64,000 nt of DNA. It comes from Myotis daubentonii. Taxonomy: Eukaryota; Chordata; Mammalia; Chiroptera; Vespertilionidae. Position numbers and translations under genes: made by a program. The notes below the pieces were generated by a model. That model ran no database searches and was not told the origin of the DNA. It saw only the letters and a program-made list of their open reading frames with translations. Every line of letters starts with the position of its first letter. Positions within the stretch are counted from its first letter, which is position 1. Positions 33,371-45,295 of the stretch are shown here, one piece after another. The stretch covers positions 90,042,546 through 90,106,545 of the forward strand of contig NC_081847.1 of assembly GCF_963259705.1 (NCBI RefSeq), written 5' to 3'.

Positions 33371-34875
33371 TAAGAACTCTAAAATGTGAGTGGGAAAGTG
33401 AGGGGAGTCAGACTTATACATGGAGGCCAGAGTGAAGGTTCTAGCAGCTTTTCAGAACCTGGGGTTGGGCAGGAGGTGGCATAGAAGTGATAAAAGTTGA
33501 ATTAATTCAAGGTACGTGGAGATAGAACCGAAGGAACTTAATTACAGAGATGGGGGAGATGGGGAAGGGAAATGGGAGGATGAAAGAATTCCTGAGGACT
33601 CTGGGTTTCTGGCTGAGCCACCGAGTAGAGGGCACATCAGTTACTAAGATGAGGGAGAGCAGGGAGGGATGGGTTTGGGGCATAAACGTGAGCATGTAAA
33701 GTTGGAAATGCCTGTGAGACATCCAAGTGGAAATGTCAGGAAGGCACCCCCCAACCAGGTTCTGCGTTCCACTTACCTGTCCACCACTGGGTCAGCCCCG
33801 ACTACGTTGGGAAACTTAAAGGTACTGCCACCGTTTGCCGGTGACAGCGGGCCTCTGTGCATAGCGTCTTCCGGTGGAAATGCGGTTGTCAGGCATCCAG
33901 CTCGCTCCTTACTCCCAGGGCCAGCACACAGTTTACTGTATTGAATGCTTGGCACACTCTCAGCATAAGGACCGTCTGGTTGGGAGACTTTTGCCGAAAA
34001 AAGGCTGAAGGGATGGCAGTGCCAAAGCCATAGATCAAGGAGGAGTCCCTGGACCTAGAGTCTGAGAAATGAGAGGGGACCAGCAGGGGCACAGCCACCT
34101 GCCGAAGACCGATGAGGCACACACCCACAGCATGCGGTGGAAAGCGCCCTGAAATGGCCTCCCCACGCCCCAGAAACTTCCCGCTGCAGCCGTTTCCCCT
34201 GAAGTGCGCATGGAACGGCGCTGCAGAAGGAGAACGTTCGGAGGGAGCATGGGGATGGGAGGAAAATTCCGCAATCGCGTCCTTGATTTTTGTAAGAGCA
34301 GAACATCACATCATGCAAATGTTATCAGAGAAAACTGTCTAAAAAGTCGCGGAACCATTCCTTTCCAATGCATATAAGATGCTAATTGGCGATGTATGTA
34401 GTCCCAGAGATGCTTGACATGCAAAGAGGGAGTGAAGTACGACCGAGCATTTGTGCGGGCCATCTGGACGGGCACACCACGCGCCTGCCTGCGATGAGAA
34501 CTGGAATTAAGCAGAAACTTTGCAAACCGAGGCCTAAATATGCATGGCTCTGGGGCTCTCACCCTTTCACACATTGAGACCCTGGGCGGAACTGCTCCCT
34601 GCTCCTAGAGCGGGTGGTCGCCGGTCGTGAAATGATGCAGTGGAGCCAGCTCTCCCTGCACAGGGAAGATACACCCCCCACCACCACCCCATCACCGCCC
34701 CCGCTCCGCCCCCCGCAGCCTGGATACGGACATTTCGGCTTTACCGTGTGCAGACTTCTGTACTTTACATGTGAAACTTAGCGTGTTGCCCTAGCTCACT
34801 CCCAGAAGCAGGCATTTGATCTCCTGTGATAACAAACATACACAGTATCTAGATTTCAAAGGTGAAGATGCTTTC

Positions 34876-34929
34876 TACACACACGCATGCACACGCATGC
34901 ACACGCACACACGCACACACACACACACA
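34876..34929. repeat. CA/CGCA microsatellite
   Basis: (CA)n with interspersed CGCATGCA units. Confidence 0.9.
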
Positions 34930-35544
34930 TATTCCATAAACGCTAAAGATCTTACACAAAATAGACACTTATTTCTGCTGTATAACTGCATGAGAGAATT
35001 TTTTAAATATTCACCCACAAAAGAATAAAAATTACGAGCTGCATTGGCATTCATTTCAGCTTATAAATCAGATTTTCAAAAATTAAACGTGAGGGCAGCA
35101 TCTCCTTGGGATAGAAGTTTTCCTAAATTTGATGCAAATCAATGTCTCAGTCTGTCAGGAGAACTAGTCAATTTCTTAAACACTATTTGATAGGATAGAA
35201 CTGGCCTAATGCTTGAAAATGGGCCATAAAATTCGGTGATCCATTTTTAAATTAATGATTTGGTTTCCAGTGAGGAAGCCACAGGCAGCTTGAATTGTTG
35301 AGAGAGACCGAAGGGGAGAGAACAACTCAAGGACACGGAGAGAGATCCCCAAAATTAGGTTGTCGGGGCGCTCAACCCTGTGTTCTGCAGGGCAAGGCTC
35401 GTGTTTCCTGCTGAACTCTCGCCACCGATGCTCTGGCTCCACAGGGAAGCTTGGCGATTTCTTTAGCCCACAGCTGGTTAAAAGCCAAACGAACCCAAAG
35501 CACAAATACAAACACCTGGGAAATTGCATCTCTGCGATCAATCT

Positions 35545-35655
35545 ACCTCTTCTTAAATACATTTTGTTTGTTTGCCTATCTGAGTGTAAGCCCCAAGGCA
35601 AGAACTGTGTCTTTTTAATGTCTGCCGCAGCATCAAGCATGTTGTCAAAGCTGAG
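35545..35655 (+). mobile_element. L2 LINE 3' end fragment
   Basis: GTGTAAGCCCCAAGGCAAGA followed by ACTGTGTCTTTTTAATGTCT and a CATCAAGCATG block follows the L2 3' pattern. Confidence 0.45.
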
Positions 35656-36756
35656 GCAATGATAAACAATAATAATAATGACATTCAAACGGAATGGGAC
35701 TCAAACAGCGTGAGTTTAACCCTAATAGTTTAGACACTTGGAGTGGGGAAAAAGTATGGTACTAGAATCAACTGATGTAATCCAGAACTGCTCCCCAAAT
35801 GTGGTTCAGTCTCTTCTCTGTTTGGGTTGCACATTTTTAAAACTATGATAATGGAAAAAAACACACTATATAAGGGCATGAATACATTCACCAACTATTT
35901 ACTGCGAACCAACTACATTCATAATACATTAGGCGTTAAAAATATAAAGGTGAGCAGGACACATTTCTGACCATCTCATGTCTCAGAGTTTATAGGTAGG
36001 TCATGAAGGAGTTAAGAAAAGGGGGAACGCACAGATATTTTTAAATGCATTTGTGAGAAACCGTGCCCTGTAGATCATAACGGAATGTACTCATTTGAAA
36101 CGGATGGTGTGTTCCTAAGGACATCGCTGCACGGGCCAGCTCTTTGGAGGGAAAATGCAAGACTGATTTCTACACACGGGGAGCAGGTCTGACTGGAGAG
36201 TGCGCTCCGAGGGCCTCCTTCACTCACCGACCCGAGGGAATGCAAGGTTCGTGAATGATGGAGTTCCTACCAGGAAGGTGCCGAGTCCCTCCGGATCAGA
36301 GCTGTGGGTTATCATCAGTGCAAACATGGGAAGGGCTGTAGCTTAAACACACTCATCGCCCACCTTTACACGCACCTGAATTGTTTATCACATTAGTTAG
36401 TGGCCAGTTCCCCAGAGCCAGACCGAGAAGAGTGAGACCGAGGACACATGCATGTTGATGGGGCTAAGAGCTAGGAGTCTGGTAGCCGTAATATGAACAG
36501 CACGTTTGTGGAAAGACATTGAGGAGAAGTAAGGAGGTGCTGTAAGAGGAGAATTTAGCAATGGAGTAGAGAGAACAGGGGAAAACTTGCCTGACTCATC
36601 CAAATTATCCAGTTCTAAACTTGAAATGTTCCTTTAAGGTAGAAAAGGCACAGCGCAATATACTGAAACTAAATTCATCTAAATTTTACATAGTAAGTTT
36701 CAATTTACCAACCCCACCTTCTAACTGGAATCCTGAGTCCAGTTGTCACTGAGTAT

Positions 36757-36758
36757 TT

Positions 36759-36793
<35 letters not shown>

Positions 36794-37115
36794 TGTGTGT
36801 GTGTGAGAGAGTGTGTGTGAGAGAGTGTGTGTGTGGGTGAGTGTGTGTTTGTGTGAGCATGTGTGTGTGTGTGTGAGTGTGTGTATGTGTGAGTGTGTGT
36901 GTGAGTGTGTGTGAGAGTGTGTGTGTGTGTGTTTGTGTGAGCATGTGTGTGTGTGTGTGTGTGGGAGAGTGTGTGTGTGTTTGTGTGAGCATATGTGTGT
37001 GTGTGAGTGAGTGTGAGTGTGTGTGTGTGTGAGAGTGTGTGTGTGTGTGAGTGTGTGTGTGAGTGTGAGTGTGTGTGTGAGTGAGTGTGTGTGTGTGTGA
37101 GTGTGTGTGTGTGTT
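36757..37115. repeat. GT/GA complex minisatellite
   Basis: About 360 bp of GTGTG, GAGTGTG and GAGAGTG units with no stops on the minus strand. A higher-order phrase GTTTGTGTGAGCAT(G/A)TG recurs near 36848, 36931 and 36979, showing unequal exchange of larger blocks. Confidence 0.95.
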
Positions 37116-37199
37116 AGAGATTCAAGGACATTTGAAACCATAGGGCTTTAAGAAGCCAACAGGTAGTATGTGTTGCTTGAGACCTTTATATATTCTGAA

Positions 37200-37583
37200 T
37201 GTTATGGACTGAACTGTGTCCTCCTAAAATTCATACGTGGAATCATTAACCCCCAATGTGATGTTTTTGGAGAGCAAGACTTTAGAGAGGTAACTAAGGT
37301 TAAATGAGGTCAGAGGAGTGGGACCGTAAGCCAGTATGACCACTGTTCTTATGAGAAGAGCAAGAGACCCCACAGATGGGTTGACACAGAGATAAGGTCA
37401 TCTGCTGCCGACACAAGAAATGGCCACCTGCAAGCCCAGGAGAGAGGCCACAAAAGAAACCAAGCCTGTGGACGCCTTGAGCTTGGGCTTCAGCTTCCAG
37501 AACTGTGAGAATAAAAGTTCAGTGCCTTAAGCCACCCAGCCTGCAGTAATTCGCTATGGTAGCCCCAGCGATTACCAACTAGG
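37200..37583 (+). mobile_element. MLT1-type LTR (ERVL-MaLR)
   Basis: Starts TGTTATGGACTGAACTGTGT, with TTAACCCCCAATGTGATG, CAGAACTGTGAGAATAAAAG and GCCACCCAGCCTGCAG in order. Solo, diverged. Confidence 0.8.
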
Positions 37584-38405
37584 AAAAGTGCTCGGCATCC
37601 AAGAGGAGTAGTATGAATCCAGCACTTGGAGAAAGAGAGACAACGCCAGGGAGAGCAGCCAAGAGTCACAGGTAGTGATTTTCAGCAGGGTGAAGGGACG
37701 GCTGCAAAGTCAACTCCTCACTTCCCTCTCTCAGAAACGTACCCCTGACGCTGATTCACCCTGAGACCAGCATGCACATACTGAAAGTATTCTTCGGTGA
37801 TTCTAATACATGAGCACCCTTCTGCTCTGCATACTCAGGCTGAGACCTTCACCACCACCTTGCTTGGTACTTAGATCTCACTGCCTCCACGGTGATTGTC
37901 CCAGCAGTGGCCTGATCATTTGAAGGCCAGCTACGAGCCTGAGATGGGTGAAAATCAGAGGGGCCCTCACCTTCGATCCACCCACAGCACCAAAGCAGGA
38001 CCAGAGCCCCAGGGCAATACCAGAAATAGGAGTTGACCTCCTGTGAGAGGCAATTGTCTACATGCCCAGAGTAAAGCATCTCACAGAAGAGATGAAACGT
38101 GAGCTCTTGTTTTTGGAGATGGGGATTCTAAATGTAAAGGTTCGTGAAGAAAACGAAGGCTCCTGGTGTTATCTCTTTGTTCAGTGAGGCCCTATAGTTC
38201 TAGTCCTTCCTTAGCAGAGGCGGTGCGGCGCGATCTCACCCATACCGGAGTGCTTCTCTTCTTCCTGGGCATTCATTCCATTAGGCTGCAGTCCCCAGCC
38301 TCTTAGCATGATCATATGACTAAGTTCCCACCACAGGGATGTGAATGGAAGTGACCTTGTTACCAGACAGGGACCATCCAGGAGCGGGTCTGCCTCAGGC
38401 TGGTC
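37584..38405. other. non-coding stretch
   Basis: Nothing recognised. Confidence 0.4.
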
Positions 38406-39285
38406 TGTAGTGTGTGGGTCCTTGACTTCGTGCAGGAAAGATCTCACAGTGGGTGTCCAGGTGGGCGTGAGAGGGTGTTTATTAAAGCTGGGACAGTGAC
38501 AGAAAGGAAGGGCTTAGAGTAGAAGGAGCAGCTGCGGGAGCCTGGACGGTGTTCTGCTTTGGCTCCCTAAACACGTAATAGGAAAGAAGTGAGCCTGGGC
38601 GGGGCTGCTGTTGGCTCACTGGGAAGTCTGAGAAAAAGGGGGCCTTGGAGACAGGATCGGGGGTGAGCCCAGGTCAAGCTGCCGCTGCCCACTGCTCCCC
38701 GGGTTGTAAGTCTCATGGGGACGCTCAGAGTTAAGGGAGAAATAAAAAGTTCATGCCTGGGAAGGGGCGTGGGTGTGTTCTAGAGCAAGCCAACCCTGTC
38801 TCTTTGACCTGAGGGCTTCTATTCTTTTATTTCCCCTGGGGGGACATCCTCAGGGAAGGGTTTCAGCAGAATATCCATCAGCTTTCCAGGTGCATTTTTA
38901 ATGTGCATCAAAATGAGCTAAGTCTAGGGGCTGGGGATTATTCTTTGGTCTGTTTTGCTTTTATCTTGGGTCTGTCTGGCTGCAATGGGGTTTCTGTTCT
39001 TGGTTCCCAACTTCATCCGTCCTTGGGTTTAGCAGGCGCAACTGGCATTACGTGGGTTTTTGTTCTCTATTTCCCAGCCCAGGGTGATTCGAGCAATGTT
39101 TTTCCTGGTAGGGCGGGGGAGTATAAACCATTTGTTTTCAGATGTCCTTGGTTAGGGAAGACAAGGTCTTGGCGACTCACAAGTTAGCTACAAGTTGTCC
39201 AAATTGTTCGGCCTTGTTTAATTTTCCTGTCTCAGTTTCCCCATTCCCCCTGCCCAGGAATTTTCCTAGCTTCTTTCCTGCCACA
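38406..39285 (-). mobile_element. endogenous-retrovirus-type solo LTR
   Basis: In reverse it begins TGTGGCAGGAAAGAAGCTAG and ends ACCCACACACTACA, keeping the TG...CA LTR ends. A polyadenylation hexamer AATAAA (minus strand, about 38478-38483) sits about 75 bases before the 3' end, with a short R/U5-like region after it. No primer-binding site follows the 3' end and no polypurine tract precedes the 5' end, so it reads as a solo LTR. I could not confirm a target duplication, so ends may be off by a few bases. Class (ERV1-like) is inference. Confidence 0.55.
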
Positions 39286-39770
39286 ACCTGAGCTACTTCC
39301 AGGTTCACCAGAAGGTCTTGTTTCTTTTTGTCTCTCAGGTGAAGTGAGAAAATACTCAGAGGACGAGGATGCAGATGAATCTCAGGATAAGAAACATCCT
39401 GGGTCCTTGGATGACCACATAGATGAGCAAGGCACCAACCCTCCAGATCTAATGGCCTGACATGGGTAAGAAACCACCTTTCATTATATCCAGCCATTAA
39501 TGTGGCTGGATTATTTATTAGAATGGCAGACCAACTCTCACAGCACTTGTTTAACTCAAAAACAGCAGAGAATTTTGTTCTTTTTTTGGCCCATGACTTG
39601 CAGGATTTGTCATTGTGAGGGAGTGATAATCCGGACAGAAAGATGTCGTATTCACTCTGATCTTTCCGTAGCTTTGAGTCAGTGCCCATCCAAGGCTGAA
39701 GGGTAACTAGGCTGATGGACTTAACAGTATTTTGATGGAATGTAAAGTAGGGGTCATGGTGATCTTTCAC
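39286..39770 (-). other. open frame running into the LTR, product not recognised
   Basis: A 197-codon minus-strand frame spans 39770 to 39177, so its C-terminal quarter lies inside the LTR. The upstream 160 codons are not low-complexity, but I recognise no gag, pol, env or host domain. It may be chance, or an old adjacent repeat. Confidence 0.2.
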
Positions 39771-39948
39771 AGCTGAGTGAGGTCTTTCTTCAAAGAGGTG
39801 TGCCTGTTGGATTCATTCCATGAGAGTCACTCTCCCTTAGGGCTTTGCCACATGGAGTTTTCTTACAGTTCTGTTTTCTTTGGAATAAGAGAGCCTGTGC
39901 AGAGCTCTATGAGGAATTACTGGGTATTCCTTGGTGATTATATAATCA

Positions 39949-40275
39949 CTAGAGGCCTGGTGCATGAATTTGTGCATGGGTGGGGGCCAGCTGGCCCACC
40001 CTAATGGGGGCTGATTGGGGCTGGGCTGGCGGGGGGTGGGGGGGGAGGGGGAAGGGATATGGGTGTTTCGCTGGCAGGACCCGCCCCTGATCAGGGGTAG
40101 GGGGGCCGATCAGGGGCCGGGCCAGCCCAGGGGGAGGGGCCTCAGGAGGTTGGGGTGGGGCTGATTGGGGCTCTGATTGGGCAGGTTGGCTGCCACAGTG
40201 CACATCATAGCGACCAGTCATTCCGGTCATTCCAGTTGTTACGTCGTCCAGTTGCTTGGCTTTTATATATAAAGA
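39949..40275 (-). mobile_element. HeliBat non-autonomous Helitron
   Basis: Opens CTAGAGGCCTGGTGCATGAA (reverse of the 3' end with a TGCATGAATTTGTGCA hairpin) and closes GCTTTTATATATAAAGA. Host A is at 39948 and T at 40276. G-rich interior. Same subfamily as 11625-11975. Confidence 0.9.
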
Positions 40276-41288
40276 TACCTGTTTGAGTGTGATAGGCCTA
40301 GGTTTTGAATGATTAGCAACACAGTTTAATTATGGCCTGGGCATGTTTGTGGGTCAGTAGCAGAGTTGTAGCAAGTGTGTGGGACTCCTGGCCATTCTCT
40401 TGGGAGAGCAGTTTTGCAAAGAGTATGTTTGGTTGCCCTCTCAATAATAACCTCTTGCCATCCAACCCAAAGGAAGGGTGGAAGGAAGACCTGAATGTTC
40501 TTGTTTCCCTTTCTCTGATCTCCTCTGGGCTTTTCACGTGCTCATTGGAATAAGGGTACCTGGGAGCAATGACAGGGTGCAGAGATGACGAGTGTGCATT
40601 CACACACACGTGTGTGGGTTACAGATGTCCCCTTTGTATGCCTCACTGACCCCTTCTAACTCCCCTCTCACCCCAGGCCATCAGTATACTACTGTCTGTG
40701 TCCAAGCTTACCCAATTGGCTGAAGAATCGTCAGCCAACAACTTAATGAAAGTTTATAAATAGAAAATGACGCATAAAAATGTTATCACGGACACAGTGC
40801 ATGCAGCCATTGTTAGGCTTCTGAAGGCTTTCTCTCAATCCCACCAGACACACCCGCCTAGTCTCATATTCCGACCTCATTATCAACAAGCATTGTTGAA
40901 AACCCGGGAAACAACAACAAAACAAACAGAGGAGCATCTTAGCATGAAATATGCAAAATGCTGTGTTCTTGTTTGAAGGGCCAAATTTATTGCCCTTAAT
41001 CCAGTTTACAAATCGCAGGAGTCTAGGATGCTCATTGATGTTTGTGTTTGATTAAGACATGACTATATGTTTAAGAGCTGGCAAGACTATTGAGCCTGGC
41101 TGTGATTGCAGCGGTAATTAGGCATTTTAACACATATTAGTGTAAACAGCTGTGTAAAATCCATATCCACATTAGGAACACCAGTGATATGGTTCAATTA
41201 AAATATTACAGGGTTGGATTTTGAAGGTGGCTGAGAAATGCCGAGGCGTACCTGGAAAAATGAGATGCTCCCACACAATGACCTAGGC
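40276..41288. other. non-coding stretch
   Basis: No repeat or gene recognised. About 41040-41240 is unique AT-rich sequence with TAATTA and CAGCTG motifs and may be a conserved non-coding element. Confidence 0.4.
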
Positions 41289-41523
41289 CAGTGATGGCGA
41301 ACCTTTTGAGCTCGGCGTGTCAGCATTTTGAAAAACCCTAACTTAACTCTGGTGCCGTGTCACATATAGAAATTTTTTGATATTTGCAACCATAGTAAAA
41401 CAAAGATTTATATTTTTGATATTTATTTTATATATTTAAATGCCATTTAACAAAGAAAAATCAACCAAAAAAATGAGTTTGCATGTCACCTCTGACACGC
41501 GTGTCATCGGTTCGCCATCACTG
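41289..41523 (+). mobile_element. bat-type hAT non-autonomous element
   Basis: Starts CAGTGATGGCGAACCTTTTG and ends TTCGCCATCACTG, so the termini are inverted repeats. The flank CTAGGC occurs on both sides (41283-41288 and 41525-41530), the likely remains of an 8-bp duplication. The sequence is well preserved, which suggests a young insertion. Non-coding. Confidence 0.88.
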
Positions 41524-41884
41524 ACTAGGCCGACAGAGGCAAATGTAAGGGAGCCACCTTTCAGACACTATGCGTGGGAGATGATTAGTGAGCAGGAGAC
41601 TCCGCGGCCAGGGTTTCTTCTCTAGCTCTTCCCCAGTCCTGCTCTGCAATGGACACACCTTGACACATTCTTTGCCTCGATGGAGCAAGTCTCGCTATTG
41701 CTCACCAGCACAGGAAGATCTCCATAAAAGTTAACCAGGCAAGACTGCAAATGCTACTTCACAAAGTTAGTCATCAGTTTCATCAGGCCGCCACTACACC
41801 CTACCACTCTGTTAGGAGCTAGCAGATACCAGTGAGCAGCTCCTACACTGGGAAAGCCTCATGCATGGAAAGAAAGCATAAGGT

Positions 41885-42039
41885 GGGACATGCACACACC
41901 TGATTTCAAATCTCTGCTCTGCTGTTTATTATCTGCGGATGTTGAGCCAATTATTTCACCTTTAATGATCTGCTTACTTATCTGTACAGTGGGCATAATA
42001 TCTGCCTCACAGGGTATTGTGTTAAGCACTAAGTATATA
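41885..42039 (+). mobile_element. MIR SINE, 3' end cut by a HeliBat
   Basis: TTTCAAATCTCTGCTCTGCT, GTTGAGCCAATTATTTCACC, TTATCTGTACAGTGGGCATA and CTGCCTCACAGGGTATTGTG follow the MIR core. It ends at the HeliBat insertion. Confidence 0.65.
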
Positions 42040-42405
42040 CTAGCGGCCTGGTGCATGAAATTCATGCTCTTGGGGAGGGGGGCCCTCACCCCAGCCTGCA
42101 TCTTCTTGCAGTTCAGGAGCCCTCAGGGGATGTCTGACGAATGGCTTAGGCCCGCTCCCCATAAGCCTGCAGTTGGACATCCTTACCACTGCCATGGAAG
42201 TGGGAGAGGCTCCCGCCACCACGGCTGCACTCTCCAGGCGTGAGTCAGGCTTCTGGCTGAGCGGCACTCCCCCTGGTGGAGCACACTGACCACCAGAGGG
42301 CAGCTCCTGCATTGAGCGTCTGCCCCCTGGTGGTCAGTGCGTGTCATAGTGACCAGTCATTCCACCGTTCAGTCGATTTGCATATTAGCCTTTTATTATA
42401 TAGGA
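42040..42405 (-). mobile_element. HeliBat non-autonomous Helitron
   Basis: Opens CTAGCGGCCTGGTGCATGAA and closes GCCTTTTATTATATAGGA, with host A before and T after. The inner inverted pair around the CCACCAGAGGG / CCCCCTGGTGG blocks is shared with 11158-11624. It inserted into a MIR. Confidence 0.9.
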
Positions 42406-45295
42406 TATATATGGTCTAAAAGCGCAATATAGGGCCCAGATCATCATGGGTGATATGGCTATCCTAATAAGAATCTCATAAGCAAACGATACTAAAATAG
42501 ACTTTTACTCTACCACTTTATAGTCTCACGCTAAACCTACAGACTTGAGCCCTCCAGTGCTCCTGTGGGCTTCCCACAGCAGAGGAGCTGCCAGCGAGGG
42601 TCAGGCCAAAGCTACCTCGGTTCACCAGCGATTTCTGAGAGCGCAGAAACCCTGGGTCAGGAGCAGAACCTGGAGATCCGAGCGCCAGTTCTGCCAGGGC
42701 CAGTTCTGGACCCCAGACAGGCCAATGGTCTGAGAACATCCCTGTGCTCCTGGTGGGAGAGAGACGATAGCGTAACCCTGCCATCTGTTGACCCAGCAGC
42801 ATATGGTGCTACCTCTGGGGTCATCTCAGGGCTCTCGGAGTTCAGAAGGAGCTAAAAAAGATCAGCACATACAAAAATGGAATAGCTGACTTTATTCTGC
42901 AAACTCTAGCTGTTCTGCTGCACATTAACTATTATATGCAGGCTGGTGGAACCAGGGATTCCGGGGACAATATTCCCTGCCGGTTCTTTCAATTCTCTCC
43001 CACTCCATTCCACCCGAATACCAATCCGATTATTAACACAGCTGTCTGCGCGTCTCCGGGGACACATTCAATAGATTTTTGAAGGTAAATCATAGGAACA
43101 AAGAAGAATAACTCCAATATATGTCACTAGAAATAAAGGGCTCCCTACAGGGCATGTGGCATTTTTCGCTTTATATGTCAGATCTGTTACCAAACACACA
43201 ATATTGATCAAAAATTAAAATCACGTGTTCAGTGGAAACCGCAGCTCTGGTTCTAACATATCTGTTATGAGTGTTCATAACCAGGACTGCTAAAGTGAGG
43301 ACACACTGACCTATGATGAGGTTCAAGTGATATCCCAGAGCCGAAGCTGTGGTCCTTGAGAAAAAGAGATCAAGAAGTCACTGTTCCCCTCTTTCTAAGC
43401 AGGACTGTGCCAATGAGGTTCAGCTAGAGTCTCGTCTATCCCCTTCTCAGAGGTCTCCAGAAGTTCCAGCCTCACCTTCAGGCAGCAGCGTAGCACAGCA
43501 GTACCCCCAAAACTCTTTTCCTGTTTTCCTGATGCCAGGGGTGGGTTGGCACGGGGGGATAAGCCCTCTCCTAGGAATGCTTTTTAAATCTGTAAGACAC
43601 GCGAGTATTGAACTTGACATTCACCTGCTTGTTGCTGAGGGTTTCCCTTGCTGCGCTGCGTTGTGGTTGGTTTGTTTTTGAGAGACCGGGTTGTTTTCAT
43701 TCCATTTCCACAATGAAGAGGCATTACCAGGCGCCTAGGAAACAAGAGCAAAATGCTAAGCATTGAAAACTTCACGCCGTGGGTTGGATGTGTCCCAAGC
43801 AAATACTCAGTGTGGAAAATGGGGATTAAAAAAAAATGTGTGCGTGTCCATAAAAGCCCCACCAAACCCCACATTTCACTTAGCTAAGGAGATGTGCTTC
43901 TGCTCAGCTCGGTCCACTCGGGGCTTATTTCCGGCACCTCGGGGTTGTCTGTCTCTTTGGGGCGAGCGGGGTCCAGGTCTAGGCCTGTCATCCCGCCCTT
44001 CTCCCTGGAGCGGCATGAGCTCCCGGGGGAGTAATGGGAGTCGGGCGCCCTCCTTCCCTGCGAGGCCCAGGGAGAAGTCCTCTTCCTCCCCACCCGGCCT
44101 GGCCATTCTGCTCTCACTTTGCTCCGTGGAGAGAGTTTGGTCCCCACACGGCCACGCTCCTCCTGGGAGAGCGCACCCCACATCTCAACCCCAGGGCTCC
44201 TTGGGGTCCACTAGCCCTCCGGGTGGTGTTCCCCACCCTCTTGGGAGCACAGAAACCTCCCCCCCTCCGCTCTCCCCAGTGCTCCTGAGGGGAGACCTGC
44301 TGCTAGGACACCTGTAGCGTTGCTGACAGCCATTTCCTTGTTCCCACTGCTGTTGCCTGGGCCACAGAGGGCTTCCCAAAGGGCGCAGCCTGGGCTGCGC
44401 TCCTGTCCATCCCCTCTCAGCTCTCCCATCTCATAACCCTCCCACCCCACCCCACCCCCAGCAACAACCAAAAGAACCATGATCTCAACGCTCTTGGTGG
44501 GGAGCAAGCTAAACTCTAGAAGGAAACTCTCAAATTGAAAAGCATTTTTTCTACCCTTAAGGGTCCGAATAGCCAGGCTTTTGACTTGGTTGCTTACTGT
44601 ACCTCTGTGTCCTGTTGTCCTGTTGTCCTCCCTTCAATGGGCGCCCCTTGAGGCAATAAATGTGACTGGTCACTGGGAGGGAGAAAGGTGGGAAAGGGGT
44701 AGGAAAGTAGAGGGTAAACTAGACTAGGTATGTCTGGTTTTGAGTCTACCACCTAGCCGACAAGTGATGCATAGTTTCTCACAGGAGCCCACCCCGGTCT
44801 GATTTCTGATTCCACACGTTGAAGAGAATGTAGTTCAGGTAAAATCTCCTTTCCTGTCTTCTAATCACACATGTGTTCCCCGGACCTTCTCCTATCCCTG
44901 CCTCCTTCTCATGTGGATGGTTTCCATTATTAAAACTTTCAAGCACACTCCACACATGCACTGACCAAGACTGACCCAAATAAGGAGGTCAGTCCTAGCA
45001 TCCCACCTGCTCCTTCAGTCCTCAGGAAACTTTCCGATGGGAACAGGGGGATAAGCCCACACCTTTTGCTTGTTAATGGTAGGAAGACAAGGGACTCAGC
45101 ATGTCGTGGCAACTGCATTTCTGAAAGAGTCACCAAGTACTGGGTCAGCCCCAGAGCAGCCCACTCTTCCCTGTAGTGAGGTGCTGTGAAGGCATTTCAT
45201 GGAGAGTTGGAAAGATATGGAAAGCCCATTACATCCTCTGAGTGCTTGTTTCTCTCTGGAACCCTGCAAGTCCCTGGACTGTCATCAGTCTAGAC
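42406..45295. other. non-coding stretch, GC-rich at 43900-44320
   Basis: No repeat with clear ends. A 184-codon frame (43763-44317) lies in the GC-rich part and is proline/serine-rich, with no recognised domain. A possible L2-like remnant is near 44560-44680. Confidence 0.4.

Larger units (their letters stand above)
32347..33745 (+). repeat. old mammalian interspersed repeat, interrupted
   Basis: Reads as one long diverged repeat from a TTCATTCAACAAGTATGTTT...GTGCCAAGCATTGTGCTAAG start to GCCTGTGAGACATCCAAGTG near 33730. It is cut by a hAT element (32789-33005) and a Ves (33176-33370). I recognise the phrase order from other mammalian genomes but not the family name. There is no coding potential. 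Similar phrases recur at 54830-55140, 61210-61420 and 62630-62900. Confidence 0.45.
33746..36756. other. non-coding stretch
   Basis: Contains a GC-rich part (33890-34260), a C-rich part (about 34671-34715), a CA-rich tract (34876-34929) and a probable L2 3' end (35545-35655). No gene recognised. Confidence 0.4.

Noticed and set aside
33777..33996. Possible minus-strand exon ending at a CAG|GTAAGT-like donor near 33776
   Set aside because: The donor is good but the acceptor side is poor and the peptide is not recognised. The area adjoins an old repeat.
36757..37115. CRISPR-like spaced repeats
   Set aside because: The recurring phrase has no unique spacers of even length, and the host is a mammal.
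36705..37141. Long minus-strand frames rich in His-Thr repeats
   Set aside because: They are translations of the GT/GA minisatellite, with no start context, no conserved domain and variable length.
38406..39285. Full-length provirus
   Set aside because: No second LTR, primer-binding site, polypurine tract or recognisable gag/pol/env beside it. A solo LTR fits better.
43763..44317. 184-codon plus-strand frame
   Set aside because: Proline/serine-rich translation of a GC-rich stretch, with competing open frames on the minus strand and no domain.
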